Below are positions 46,500 through 58,295 of a DNA stretch of 64,000 nucleotides, in pieces. The stretch lies in the NCBI GenBank assembly GCA_026018925.1, contig JAKSZU010000029.1:8183006-8247005 (forward strand), written 5' to 3'. How positions within the stretch are numbered: position 1 is the first letter of the stretch; each line of letters opens with the position of its first letter. The stretch comes from Tupaia tana. Taxonomy: Eukaryota > Chordata > Mammalia > Scandentia > Tupaiidae. A program made the translations under genes and the position numbers. Below the pieces are notes generated by a model, which ran no database searches, had not been told where the DNA came from, and saw only the letters and a list, made by a program, of their open reading frames with translations.

Positions 46500-47378
46500 A
46501 TTTTTGTTTTTGAGAAGGTTTTGCTTTAGGGTGTGTGGAAGAGAGAGAGACAGAGTGAGAGAGAAAGTGAGACATCAACTCCCAGAGTGAATGCCTGTCG
46601 GCGTCCCCCCCCGGGCTCGGCGCTACTATGGAAGAAGCATAAAAATGAGACAAAAGGTAGAGTAGAAACGGACACAGGCAGCCTGAGCCTAGGTAGGGCA
46701 AGCAACTTGTGCCGCCCAGATGAACTGGACGTCTTTATTTATAGAACAAGGAGACATTACACATGTATGTTTTACGACACTTCATACATTGGTTGCCAGG
46801 TTACAGACAATAAGAAGCAGTTAACAAATCTATGAGGGCTTAGTCACACCAGGCCAGGTGTATCCCCTGGTGATAATCCCATCAAGAGAAAATCTCATCT
46901 TCCTTTCTAATGCAGAGAACTAGCTGTTAGGTGTGGGGAAGGAGCTAAAGATCTTCTCGCACCACCACACCCAGAGTAGGCTAAGGAACCTTTCAGATAC
47001 AGAGCGGGGATTGGATTTTACCAAGATGTTTCTTGAAGTCTATCACATGTGTCTGTTGGAACGCCCCTAGCAATTTCCACCCTTGCTCTGTCTGCAGCCA
47101 AGGTCAAGGAAAGACAAGTTACAAGGTTCTGCCAAACCCCAAAAGAGCATGTGGTGTTTGCTCAGAGCATGTCCCCACACCTCAGACTCTCTCTCTTAAA
47201 CGTGTCCCCACAAATGCCCAGGTCCCAATCACTTATTCTCCATTATCCTCCCAGGATTTCATCACATGCAGCCACATGTGCCTGGCATGGTTTTAAAGCC
47301 AACATGTCCAGGATTTGAACTGCAGCTGGTCATATGGAAGTCCAGTGACATAACTGCTACACTATCTGCTGCTCCCTT
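46500..47378 (-). mobile_element. SINE-A split by a solo LTR
   Basis: The tail half is at 46500-46595 (GAGAAGGTTTTGCTTTAGGG, AGACATCAACTCCCAGAG). The head half is at 47213-47378 (ATTCTCCATTATCCTCCCAG, GGATTTGAACTGCAGCTGG, CACTATCTGCTGCTCCC). Both halves join in register once the LTR and one copy of its duplication are ignored. Confidence 0.88.
46590..47218 (-). mobile_element. Solo LTR, class II type (617 bp)
   Basis: On the - strand it runs from TGTGGGGACACG (47212) to GGGACGCCGACA (46596). The combined TATAAATAAAG, on the + strand CTTTATTTATA near 46733, gives TATA-like and AATAAA signals. A perfect 6-bp TSD, AATGCC, lies at 46590-46595 and 47213-47218, inside a SINE-A. It differs from the 34.1-kb LTR but has the same termini. 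Confidence 0.92.
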
Positions 47379-47477
47379 GATTAGTTACTTAAGCATGCTA
47401 AACCAAAGATTTTATGCAATCAGAACTCTACTTTTGTTGACTTTGTTTTTATGTTTTATTGTTACTTTTTTCCTTTT

Positions 47478-47722
47478 TTGTTTTTGCTATAGGGTGTGTG
47501 CACTTGCCACAGTGAAACAGAGAGGGAAAGAGAGAGAAAAAGAAAGTGAGACCTAAGCACTTATGGAAATGATCATACCACAATCCCTTCTCCTCCATTC
47601 TGGGGATTATTGGGCATGCAGGCATACCCACCTGGCATGTTTTTCAAGCCACTCAATTCAGAACTCAAACCACATAGTCAGTCTTGTGGGATCCAATTGC
47701 CTTAACCTCTATGCTGAGTTGG
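47478..47722 (-). mobile_element. SINE-A
   Basis: TTTGTTTTTGCTATAGGGTG, CCACAATCCCTTCTCCTCCA and GTGGGATCCAATTGCCTTAA. The very 5' end is lost. Confidence 0.8.
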
Positions 47723-47907
47723 GAGTTAGAACTCATGGTAGGTACATAGAAAATGAGCTCTGCATATTTTAGTTACTGTGGTTTTGCTTTCTGTGGTCTG
47801 GTAAATTTTCACTATGCCCCCATTTCTAGTCTCAGAAAAATGTAAGATTCCCTGTTGGCTGTACTAAAATCAGACTGAAACCAATTACAGGAGCACAAAG
47901 AGTGACT

Positions 47908-47988
47908 ATCAAACCACTGGGCCTGGGACTCGAATGATGACCACATGGGAGTACAGTGTCTTGACCACTATGCCATTTGTTGGCCACT
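47908..47988 (-). mobile_element. SINE head fragment
   Basis: Only the tRNA-like half remains: GGGCCTGGGACTCGAATGAT, ACATGGGAGTACAGTGTC and ATGCCATTTGTTGGCC. Confidence 0.7.
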
Positions 47989-48267
47989 GCTTTGTAAAAG
48001 TATAATCAGGGTTCTGAAAGTTCTCCCAGTCTTATCTGCACACTTGTATATACTATATGTAAATGCATTTGGCCAGCATCTCTATTATCTGTAATGTTAC
48101 CATTTAGTTCTTTTCTATCCAATTACTCTCATCTTGCTCTTTGGGTATAAATTCTTACTTGTTCTTGTTATATTCAGAGTTGAACCTAACATCCCTGAAC
48201 TACCTCAAAATGTCATGGCCACATTTCTCAAATATATTTTGAGGCTTTAAAGGTAGCTTTTTTTACT
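47989..48267. other. Unassigned sequence
   Basis: Nothing recognised. Confidence 0.4.
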
Positions 48268-48411
48268 GGGCTTTAAAAGATATTAACTTTGTGGTTCAGG
48301 CACTGGATACACACATGGCTGACCATGGAAAAAGTCCTGATCCTGGAAACTTGAAAATTATGCCAGTACAAGTGCATGAATGGCCAAAACCCTGAGAGAA
48401 GAATGGAGAAG
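48268..48411 (+). mobile_element. SINE-A 5' part, cut at L1 number 3
   Basis: CACTGGATACACACATGGCT to AGAGAAGAATGGAGAAGG, where the SINE stops and L1 monomers begin. Confidence 0.72.
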
Positions 48412-48830
48412 GCACCAGCTCCAACTAGAAGCCTCTGGCCAGCAAGGGACTCTGAGGGAGGGTCATCTCTGACCCCCACCCCACTTCCAGTCTCTCCAGC
48501 CCCAGACTTCACCTCCTTGACTGTCCTTCCAGGCCGCAGGCACCAGCTCCAACTAAAAGCCTCTGTCCAGCAAGGGACTCTGAGGGAGGGTCATCTCTGA
48601 CCCCCACCCCACTTCCAGTCTCTCCAACCCCAGACTCCACCTCCTTGACTGTCCTTCCAGACCGCAGGCACCAGCTCCAACTAGAAGCCTCTGGCCAGCA
48701 AGGGGCTCTGAAGGAGGGTCATCTCTGACCCCCACCCCACTTCCAGTCTCTCCAGCCCCAGACTCCACCTCCTTGACTGTCCTTCCGGGCCGCAGGCACC
48801 AGCTCCAACTAGAAGCCTCTGGCGAAATCT
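48412..48830 (+). repeat. L1 5' UTR monomer array, type C (~127 bp, ~3.3 copies)
   Basis: GGCACCAGCTCCAACTA recurs at about 48412, 48538, 48667 and 48795. Units contain GCAAGGGACTCTGAGGGAGG, GTCATCTCTGACCCCCACCC, AGTCTCTCCAGCCCCAGACT and CTCCTTGACTGTCCTTCC. Faint similarity to type A (TGGCCAG...GAGGGAGG) and the same unit length suggest distant kinship. Confidence 0.87.
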
Positions 48831-49220
48831 CTCTTTATTATTATCTCTCTGTTGTCTCTCATTTCATTTCATATTATCCACTCCCCTGCACTTTTTACCC
48901 TGACAGAGGGACTAGACAGGTGTAGAATCACACATCTGAAATTCCCTAGTAACGCAAGTGTCTCTTGGATCCTCCCTTGTTTTGATCAACCTGTGAGAAC
49001 AGAGTTACTGCTCTTTAGACACCTCAGTAGAGTTCCTCTCTTGAGATCTCATTGATAAAAACAACAGAAAAGAGGCTTTGACAAACATCTATTCCTGGCC
49101 AAAAAGAAACACTCCTACTCCTAGTGAGAGAAACATTCCCCTAAGAGGTTTTTAAAGGGAATACATTTCCCAATGGCTAGAAGTAGAAAAAGAGCCTCAG
49201 GTCTGAATAAACAAGGAAAT
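48831..49220 (+). other. L1 number 3 leader
   Basis: The first ~230 bp are specific to this element (GTTGTCTCTCATTTCATTTC). The remainder matches L1 number 1 through ATTTCCCAATGGCTAGAAG to the ORF1 start. Confidence 0.7.
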
Positions 49221-50133
49221 ATGTCTCCAACAAAGAAAAACTCTCCTCCATGTCTCGTAACTATGGAGGACGTTACCAAAATGACAGACAAAGAGTTTTG
49301 AACATTCATGGTGAACAAATTCTGTGAACTGGAACAGAAAAGAGACAACGAACTGCAGGAAAATAGGAAGTCCTTCCAGGATATGAAGGAAGAAATGGAT
49401 ACTCTGAGAAAGAATCAGGTGGAACTATTAGAGATAAAGTCTATAATACAAGAAATCAAAAACTCTCTGGAAAGTATTAAGAGCTGATTAGACCATGCTG
49501 AAGATCGAATCTCTGATGTAGAAGATAAAACCTCTGACTTAGAAAAAAACACCAAAAAGATCGAGAAAATGACAAAAAAAATATGAGGATAATATACGAG
49601 AAATACTAGACTCCATTAGATGCCCAAACATCAGAATAATTGGCATCCCAGAAGGTGAAGAAACTAATAGTGGAATGGAAAATCTATTCCATGAAATCCT
49701 GGAAGGAAATTTCCCAAGTCTAGAGAGGCACTCAACCATCCACACCCAAGAAATACAAAGGACCCCAAATAGAATCAATCCCAGAAGATCTTCCCCAAGG
49801 CACATCTTAGCCAGGCTGTCTAACACCACAGATAAAGACATGATACTAAAACTGGCAAGAGAGAAATGAGAAGTAACTTACAAAGTCATCCCATCAGACT
49901 AACACTGGACCTCTCATCGGAAACAATGCAAGCAAGGAGAGAATGGGAAGATGTATTGAAAGTGTTAAGAGAGAAACAATTTCAGCCGAGACTACTATAT
50001 CCTGCAAGATTATCCTTCATATGTGAAAAAAAAGATTAAAATCTTCTCAGACAAAGAAAACCTGAAAGAATTCGCCAACACCAGACCAGCTCTTCAAGAA
50101 ACCCTGAAGAAAGTACTGTTGCAGGAAAACTAA
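49221..50133 (+). pseudogene. L1 ORF1 of element 3, broken
   Basis: ATGTCTCCAAC start, coiled-coil part (QEIKNSLESIKS, DHAEDRISDVEDKTSD), then NLFHEILEGNFPSLERHSTI, INPRRSSPRHILARL and RLLYPARLSF-type text, ending at the TAA 50131-50133. Stops near 49300, 49486 and 49866 and several indels break it. It is closely similar to ORF1 of L1 number 1 throughout. Confidence 0.85.
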
Positions 50134-50177
50134 AGAATCAACAGACAGGAACAAAGAAATAACAGGCAACTAAGACA

Positions 50178-53100
50178 ATGGCCAACTTAAATATTGGTAC
50201 AGATCCTGTAACATCGATAATAACATTAAATGTTAATGGTTTAAATTCTCCAATCAAGAGACACAGACTGGCTGAATGGATAAAACATCAGAAACTCTCT
50301 ATCTGTTGCCTACAAGAAACCCACCTCATGGAGAAAGACATACATAGACTGAAAGTTAAGGGTTGGAAAAAGGTTTTCCATGCAATTGGGAACCAGAAAA
50401 GAGCTGGAGTTGCGATACTAATATCTGACAAAATAGCCTTTAAAACAAAAGTCGTTCGAAGAGACAAAGAAGAGCACTATATCGTAGTAAAAGGCTCTAT
50501 AGATCAAGAAGATATAACGCTTATTAATATTTATGCACCTAACACAGGAGCACCTAAAAATGTGAAAGAAAGGCTGTTAGATCTAAAAGGGGAGATAGAC
50601 TGCAACACAATAATTGTTGGAGATCTCAACACCGCTTTATCCCTCTGGACAGATCGTCTAGGCAAAAAATAGGTAAAGAGATAAAGGATCTAAACGATAC
50701 CATAAATCAATTGGACTTAACAGACATCTATAGAACTTTCCACTCAAAAGCCACAAGATATAGCTTTTTCTCACCCCGACATGGAAACTTTTCGAAGATT
50801 GACCACATCATAGGACACAACGCAAGCCTCTACAGATTCAGAGGCATAGAAACTATATCCAGTATCTTCTCTGACCATGACGGAATTAAACTTGAATTTA
50901 ATTTCAAGAGAAGTCCTTAAAAATACCTAAAAACATGGAAACTAAATAACCTACTCCTGAATGACTCCACTATTAATGAAGAAATAAAGACTGAAATAAA
51001 AAGATTCATGGAAGCCAATGACAATGAGGACACAAGTTTCCATAATCTTTGGGACACTGCTAAAGCAGTCATAAGAGGAAAGTTCATAGCAATTAGTGCA
51101 CATAAGAGGAAGATGGAAAGAAGGCTAATGGACCACCTAACATCAAGCCTCAGAGAATTGGAAAAGCAACAGCAAAAAGATCCAAAAAATTCCAGGAGAA
51201 AGGAAATAATAAAGATCCGAGCAGAAATAAATAAAATAGAAAACAAACGTACTATACAGAAAATAAGTAAAAGTAAAAGCTGGTTCTTTGAAAGGATAAA
51301 CAAAATTGATACACCACTAGCGAGACTTATTAAGAAGAAGAGACAAAGGAACCAGGTGAACCAAATGTGCAATGAGGCTGGTAACATAACAACAGACATG
51401 GTAGAAATTTAAAACATCGTTAGAGGATACTTTGAACATCTATATGCTCAGAAACAAGACAATCTGGACGAGATGGACAAATTCCTGGACAAATATAATC
51501 TACCAAGAATGAGCCAGGAGGATATAGAAAGTCTGAATAGGCCCATAACAAGCCAGGAGATTGAATCAGTAATAAATAACCTCCCAACAAAGAAAAGCCC
51601 TGGCCCTGATGGATTCACCTCTGAATTCTACAAAACTTTCAAAGAAGAGTTAACTCCCATTCTTCTCAAGTTATTTCTAAAGATCCAAAAGGGTGAATCT
51701 CTCCCAAATTCATTCTATGAAGCCTCTATCACCCTTATCCTTAAAACAGATAAGGACAGGACAAGGAAGGAAAACTATAGACCAATATCTCTGATGAACA
51801 TAGACGCAAAGATTCTCAACAAGATACTAGCAAATCACATTCAGCAACTTATAAAAAAGATCATACACCATGATCAGGTAGGCTTTATTCCAGGAATGCA
51901 AGGTTGGTTCAACATATGCAAAACCATAAATGTAATACATCATTTCAACAGGAAGAAAGATAAAAACCATATGGTCATATCTATTAATGCAGAAAAAGCA
52001 TTTGATAAGGTACAACATCCCTTCATGATCAAGACTCTTAGCAAAATCGTCATACAAGGGCCATTTCTCAATAGAATAAAAGCCATCTATGAAAAACCCA
52101 TAGCGAACATCATCCTGAATGGAGAAAAGCTGAAAGCTTTCCCACTAAGCACAGGAACAAGACAAGGATGCCCACTTTCTCCACTCCTTTTCAATATAGT
52201 ACTGGAAGTCTTCGCCAATGCAATCAGAAAAGAGGAAAAAATAAAGGGCATTCGAATAGGAAAAGAAGAGGTGAAACTCTCTATTTGCAGATGATATGAT
52301 TGTATACATAGAAGACCCAATGGTCTCCATGGAAAAATTACTGGAAGTAATACATGATTACAGTAAAGTTTCAGGATATAAAATCAATATACAGAAATCG
52401 ATAGCATTTCTATACATGAATAACAGGCAGACTGAGATAGAACTGAAAAAAGTTATTCCGTTTACCATAACCACTAAAAGTATAAGATACTTAGGAATAA
52501 ATCTAACCAAAGAAGTTAAAGACCTCCATAAGGAAAACTATGAGAAGCTAAAAGAAGAAATTGAAAATGACAAAAAAATGGAAGGACATCCCATGTTCAT
52601 GGATTGGAAGAGTTAATATAATCAAAATGGCAATTCTACCCAAATTAATCTACCTATTTTATGCAATGCCAATCAAAGTACCAGACACATTCTTCACAGA
52701 TCTAGAAAAGACCATCTTAAAATTTGTCTGGAATCATAAAAGACCCCGTATTGCCAAAGCAATTCTACACAAGAAGAGTGGGCCGCATCTCACTCCCCAA
52801 TCCAAAAATATATTACAAAGCTGTGGTAATAAAGACAGCATGGTATTGGCACAGAAACAGACATGTGGACCAATGGAACAGAATAGAGTCCCCAGAAATA
52901 AGTGCCCAAACATACAGTCAACTGATCTTTGACAAGGGGTACCAGTCAATCCAGTGGGAAAAGGAAAGCCTCTTCAGCAAGTGGTGCTGGAAAAATTGGA
53001 CTTCCACTTGCAGAAAGATGAATCTGAACCCCTACCTCTCACCTTTGACAAAAATCAAGTCAAGGTGGATCAAGGATCTAAATCTAAGACCTCAAACTAC

Positions 53101-54026
53101 AAAGCTGCTCCTGGAAAACACTGGGGAAACTCTGGGAGACATTGGTGTAGGGAAAGACTTCTTAAAGAAAACCCTCAAAGCAGAGTCGATCGTCCCCAAA
53201 ATAGAGAAATGGGATTACATGAGACTAAGAAGTTTCTGCATGGCCAAAGACACAGTAGTTAGTGTGAATCGTCAGCCCTCAGAATGGGAAAATATTTTTG
53301 TAAATTTTGCATCAGATAAGGGACTGATAGCCAGAATACACAAGGAACTAAAAAAGCTGTTTGGAAAAAAGATGATCAACCCTATTAAAAGATGGGAGAA
53401 GGAGATGAAAAAAACACTCTCTAAAGATGACATATGAATGCCCAAAAGGCATATGAAAAAATGTTTGACCTCCCTCATTGTAAGGGAAATGCAGATAAAA
53501 ACAACAATGAGGTACCACCTAACCCCACTCAGAATGTCTAATATTAAAAAAAAACAATAAATGATAAGTGTTGGCGGGGGTGTGGTGAAAGGGGAACTCT
53601 TTTACACTGCTGGTGGGAATGTAGATTGGTCCAACTACTGTGGAGAATAACTTGGAGATTCCTCAAAAATCTACAGATAGATCTGCCATATGATCCAGGG
53701 ATCCCACTCCTCGGTATCTACCCAAAGGACAGAAGAATTCTTCCTTGGAAAAGTGCTTGCACATCGACGTTTATTGCGGCACTATTCACAATTGCTAAGT
53801 CATGGAACCAACCCAAATGCCCCCGTATGGAGGAATGAATTGAAAAACTGTGGCACATATACTCTATGGAATACTACTCAGCCATAAAAACCAACAGAAC
53901 CCTGGCTTTTGACAGAAAGTGGAAGAATATGGAAGATGTACTGCTGAGTGAGGCAAGCCAGGCTATGAAGGAGAGACATTGTATGTTCCCACTTAACATA
54001 TACCATTTGTCTGCATTCTATGTCTG
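50178..54026 (+). pseudogene. L1 ORF2 of element 3, broken
   Basis: The start MANLNIGTDPVTSIITLNVN is identical in form to L1 number 1. Endonuclease: 50178-50920. Reverse transcriptase: 51473-52616. C-terminus: 52561-53437 and 53626-53838. Frameshifts lie near 50640, 52285, 52600, 52770 and 53430, with stops at 50919 and 51410. A two-base loss near 52285 falls exactly in the run before the catalytic FADD, so the reading frame shifts at the active site (FADD-region text continues from 52296). Confidence 0.9.
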
Positions 54027-54333
54027 AAACTGATTGACTAACAGTTGAACAAACACAAGAGATGGTTGTGAATGTCAGATGAGGTGTATGTGGAGGAGTG
54101 GGGCCTAACGAAGGACATTTGGAGAAGGGATACAGAGGTAGAGCATTGACGGGATGGGGAGGTGTGGTGTTATCTGTTGAAGATATTTTGATCAATGGGT
54201 CTGGGGAGAAATGTACACATATCGAAATGGTCTCATTGTAAGCCAAACATTATGATTGAAAGTATATACAAAATAATAATAATAATAAAATAATAATAAT
54301 AATAATAATAAATAATGTGAAAAAAAAAAAAAA

Positions 54334-55100
54334 AGAAAAGAAAGTGTAGAGGAAGTCCTTCCAGGGTTGAGTCTTATTTTAGATCTTATAGGCCCAATTG
54401 AGCAAAAAGTGTAAAACACATCATATGTTATAAAAAGATGACAGATGTGATATATCTCACATATTCATTTTTTAAGAATTTGCTATAGGGTACCAGCACC
54501 TATCTGAGAAACATAGAAAAAGAAGAGAAAAAAAGTGGAAAAGCATCTCCCCAGGTGGGCTGATCCACACAGCAGTCCATCCTCTTTCATTTTCTCAGGA
54601 TACTGGACATATATGCACATGTTTCCATTGTGTTTCTCAAGTCATCTGGTCTGGAATTTGAACTGTGCTATCAGCCATGTGGGGTCCAGCCACCTTAACC
54701 ACCACTCTGGTGGCCCTCCACATGTTTCTAAAAGGAAATATGCAGACTATATGAGAAAATAAAAGTGTATTGAGGGATATAAAAATACTTGATATTGCAT
54801 AACATGTACACAGATAAGGAAAATTTATCTTTACACAATGACCAGTTCCCAAAATTCATCTATAAATGTAATGGCTTCTCATAAAAATTACAGTATGTAC
54901 CATTTTCAAAGAAAAAGGGACCAAAATTATTCTAATGTTTATCTAAACATCAAATATATATACCTGTAGAATTAACCAAACAGTTTATGAATTAAGGCAC
55001 TGGGAATAACTATCAATAATATTACCTGACAGTAACAAATATTATGAAACTGTAATATAGAAATAATAGACAAATATCATGGATCCACAATATAAGCAAA
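54334..55100 (+). mobile_element. Old L1-like fragment, second copy, with nested SINE-A
   Basis: It has colinear matches to 14480-14890 on both sides of a SINE-A (TTAGATCTTATAGGCCCAAT before; CCCAAAATTCATCTATAAAT and AAAGAAAAAGGGACCAAAAT after). Probably ancient L1 ORF2. Confidence 0.45.
54466..54717 (-). mobile_element. SINE-A
   Basis: TTTGCTATAGGGTACCAGCA, GCATCTCCCCAGGTGGG and CTTAACCACCACTCTGGTGG, reverse orientation. Confidence 0.78.
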
Positions 55101-55201
55101 TTACACAGATAAATTTATATTGAAATGGACCTTGCTGTAGAAGAAGAAAAATATTTTCCCTTGAGACAGCTTTATTTTGTTGCTTTTCATAAACAAAAAG
55201 C

Positions 55202-55372
55202 GGGGCCAACAGCTGACTTGGTGGTTAAGGCACTGGACTTTCACATGGCTGACTATAGTTTTAGTCCTGGACTTGCGGCTTGCTTTCTCACTGTTCCTCT
55301 CTCTCTTTTTGTCTCTCCTTGGTCAAATTAAAAAATAACAAATATAAATAAATAACTATTTAATAATAAAAA
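55202..55372 (+). mobile_element. SINE-B
   Basis: GGGGCCAACAGCTGACTTGG head, GCGGCTTGCTTTCTCACTG, TGGTCAAATTAAAAAATAAC and a TAAATAAATAA tail. Confidence 0.87.
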
Positions 55373-55392
55373 AGCTTCATAGACATTTTAAA

Positions 55393-55490
55393 AGAACTGT
55401 TTATTTCATTCATTTATTTTTTTTAAACAAAGACAGAGAAAGGAAAAGTGAGAAAGCAAGCTGTCAAGTCCACTACTATAATATTATAGC
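55393..55490 (-). mobile_element. SINE-B fragment
   Basis: CAAAGACAGAGAAAGGAAAAGT and GAGAAAGCAAGCTGTCAAGT. The head is replaced by the adjoining + SINE-A. Confidence 0.7.
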
Positions 55491-55495
55491 CAGTA

Positions 55496-55725
55496 GGCCA
55501 GTGTGATGCTTAGGCACTGAATTACCACATGGCCAACCATGATTTGAGTGTTTGACTGACACCTTGAAAATCACACTAGGTGTGTGCTAGCCCAAAGTCC
55601 TGAGAAGAGAATAGAGCAGAAGGGATTGCAGCATGAGCATTCCCCCTGAGGGATGATTTCTCACTTTCCTTATATCTCTCTCAGGTGAGTGTACAAACTC
55701 TATGGCAAAAACCTAAAGTAAATAG
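55496..55725 (+). mobile_element. SINE-A
   Basis: AGGCCAGTGTGATGCTTAGG head, GCCCAAAGTCCTGAGAAGAG body and CTCTATGGCAAAAACC end. Confidence 0.8.
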
Positions 55726-56550
55726 GTAAAGTAATAATTATCAACATTACAAAGACAACTTCACTGCTCAAGTACTGCCCATTCCTAAGCTACAGTACTG
55801 CAGAGACTACAACAACTGGGAAGTACACATTCATCAACAGAGGGAACAGAAATGCTCTATGAGAGCTGGTCCCCAACATCACCACAAATATGCCTTAGTG
55901 AGGCAAGGGACCATCTAACCAATGCATAACATGCTTCTGTTTTCCCACTTAATTAGCATCCTGCCATAGCCACACAGACATTTTGCTGTGTTATTTGGGG
56001 TTCCGTAAACTTCTAGGAAGCATTTGTGAGTTTGAAAACATGCTCAGATAGTTACAAAGTGCACAATGTTCAAGACACAGAGTACAAAAACTTGTAAATG
56101 GATGGGACAAAAAGTTCTAGCAAAAGTCAAGTTATCTTCCTCTAATAAGACTTTCTAATGCTAAACAAAAACCAACTCTTTTAAAGAGGTTATTTTGTTC
56201 ATGGGTGAAAAACACTGTATTGTAATTATCTGCTTGATTTTAAAACAAAAGATATCTTGACATGTGAAACTCATAAATCAAATTTCAGAATCCAAAAGTG
56301 AACAAACCAAGCAATTTAAGGGAAAAAAGATTCTTATGCTCTTTTTCTTTTATCATTATCATTTCACTTATATGAAATAGTCAGAAAAAGCAAATCATAA
56401 ACCAGTGAATTTGCAGGGTGGGAGAAAAGTGTGCCACCAGGGATTTTTCTGAGTGATATAAACATTCTAAAATTGGTCTTTGGTTATAGTTGAACAACTT
56501 TATAAATTTACTAAAGCATATTGAATTATACACTAAAAACAGGTAAATAT
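55726..56550. other. Unassigned sequence
   Basis: About 0.8 kb with no repeat or gene that I recognise. Confidence 0.4.
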
Positions 56551-56795
56551 TGCCCAGCACGTGAGTGTAGTTGTTAAGGCACTGGACTCCCATATGGCTT
56601 ACCACAGTTTGAGTCCATATCACAGTTAATTGGAAGTCATACTGGGTGAGTGTACATGTGTACCCAAAACTATTAGAAGAGAATAGAGAAGGAATTGTGG
56701 CATGGCTATTTCCCCTGCAGTATGATCTCTCTTTCTCTTGCTGGCAAGTGCACACATCCTATAGCAGAAATCTCTCCCTCCCCCAAAGAAAACCC
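56551..56795 (+). mobile_element. SINE-A
   Basis: GCCCAGCACGTGAGTGTAGT head, GGACTCCCATATGGCTTACC, ATCCTATAGCAGAAATCTC end. Confidence 0.82.
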
Positions 56796-57003
56796 AGAAA
56801 AATGTTACAGTGTGTTCTTTAGAAAAACTTTCTTCAAAGTGTCTCTAGTACTACTAGAAACATTGATGTCAAAGATGCAAAGAATTTAATACTATTGTCT
56901 CAGGAAAAATAAAAATGAATAAAAGCAATATTATTAGTTAATGTACTTTTAAGAAAATATCTTAAATATATGAGTTTAATAAATGTTAAAAATTAATGTT
57001 TTA

Positions 57004-57178
57004 GGGGCCAACAGGAAGCCTAGTGGTTAAGGAACTTGGCTCCCTCATGGCCAAACACAGTTTGAGTTCCAGTCCTTGTTACTTGCTTTCTCACATTTTC
57101 GTTTTCTCACAATCTCTCTCTCATGAGTGCACAGGTTCTAACGCAAATTTTTTAAAATAATAAAAGTAATTTTTTTAG
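57004..57178 (+). mobile_element. SINE-B
   Basis: GGGGCCAACAGGAAGCCTAG head, GTTACTTGCTTTCTCACATT and a TTAAAATAATAAAAG tail. Confidence 0.85.
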
Positions 57179-57189
57179 GAATTGTTTTT

Positions 57190-57362
57190 TTAACATTTTT
57201 TATTATTTATTTTATTTGTTTGAATTTGATCAGAGAGGGACAGAATGGGAGAGAGAAAGAGAGAGAGAAAGCGAGAAAGCAAGACACCAAGTCTGAGACT
57301 CAAACCATACTCAGCCATGTGGGACTCCAGAGCCCTTAATCACCATGCCACTTGCTGGCCCC
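57190..57362 (-). mobile_element. SINE-B
   Basis: Inverted partner of the preceding copy: TTGATCAGAGAGGGACAG, GCGAGAAAGCAAGACACC, and CACCATGCCACTTGCTGGCC with CCC. The two could form a hairpin. Confidence 0.88.
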
Positions 57363-57399
57363 AGTAAATGAATCTTAAAAAAGTAAATCAAATATAAAC

Positions 57400-57672
57400 A
57401 TATTAGGGGACAGCAAATTGTGTAGTGATTAAGGTCTTGTACTCCCACATGACTGAGGTTCAAGTCCTGGACCTATTAGTTTGAAAATTATACGAAGCAT
57501 GCATGCATGCATTCTCCATATCCCAGGAGAAGAATGGAGAAGAAATTGTGGCATGGCCATTCCCCCTGGGGGATGAGTTCTCACTTTCCCTTTTACTGTC
57601 TCAATCTCCCTCTAGCAAGTATACCTGTTTTGTGGCAAAAATCTTCAAAATAAATAGATAAAAAATAAAAAA
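57400..57672 (+). mobile_element. SINE-A
   Basis: GGGACAGCAAATTGTGTAGT head, CATATCCCAGGAGAAGAATG body and TTTTGTGGCAAAAATC end with A-rich tail. Confidence 0.82.
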
Positions 57673-58104
57673 TAAACATTTTCTATTTTGTCTATTTTGA
57701 AAAGTCTATATACTCAAATCTATAGGTCTTTTTTTTAAGAAAACCCTTTTCACTTTCAGCATTATAAACAAAACATTTTATGCTGTATGCAACAGCTTAT
57801 GCTGTTTCTTCACAGTCCAAAGAACAGGACTTCTGAAATAGAATTTGCATTTTGCCTTAAATATTCCAAAACCAATTCATGTTAACTTTTGATTGTCAAT
57901 CTGCCTGATATACTATGGTATTTCTCTACTAAGATAAACCTTGATCGGTGGCCCAAAACAAGAAGGTACTGCTGTCATCTGAGCAGTTCTTTTAGTATAT
58001 TAGTTTTTTAAAAATACTATGTACTAATTGTTGGAAAGTTTGCATTTAAGTAAATATAATTTAAGAGTTTATATATAGTGGCAATTATGTTTCCTTTTTA
58101 TAGA
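57673..58104. other. Unassigned sequence
   Basis: Nothing recognised. Confidence 0.4.
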
Positions 58105-58284
58105 AATAATTGTTTTACTTAACTTTATTTATTTTACTTTTATTTGACCAGAGAGAGACAGAGAAAGAGTGAGAGAGAGAGTGGGGGGGGGAGTGAGAAA
58201 GCAAGCCGCCAGGTCCAGGACTCGAACCATGTTCAGCCATGTGGGAGTCTAGCACCCTTTAACCACCATGCCACCTACCAGCCT
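58105..58284 (-). mobile_element. SINE-B, well preserved
   Basis: TTTATTTGACCAGAGAGAGA, AGCAAGCCGCCAGGTCCAGG, CATGTGGGAGTCTAGCACCC and CACCTACCAGCC in reverse. It has a G-run expansion near 58183. Confidence 0.88.
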
Positions 58285-58295
58285 AATTGCGTTTT

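Larger units (their letters stand above)
48412..54333 (+). mobile_element. L1 number 3 (decayed, nearly full length)
   Basis: It has type C monomers, a leader shared with L1 number 1 from about 49060, ORF1, ORF2, a 3' UTR, an (AAT)n tail at about 54270-54315 and poly-A to 54333. Protein-level text is closer to L1 number 1 than to number 2. No clear TSD was found. It starts inside a SINE-A fragment. Confidence 0.9.
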
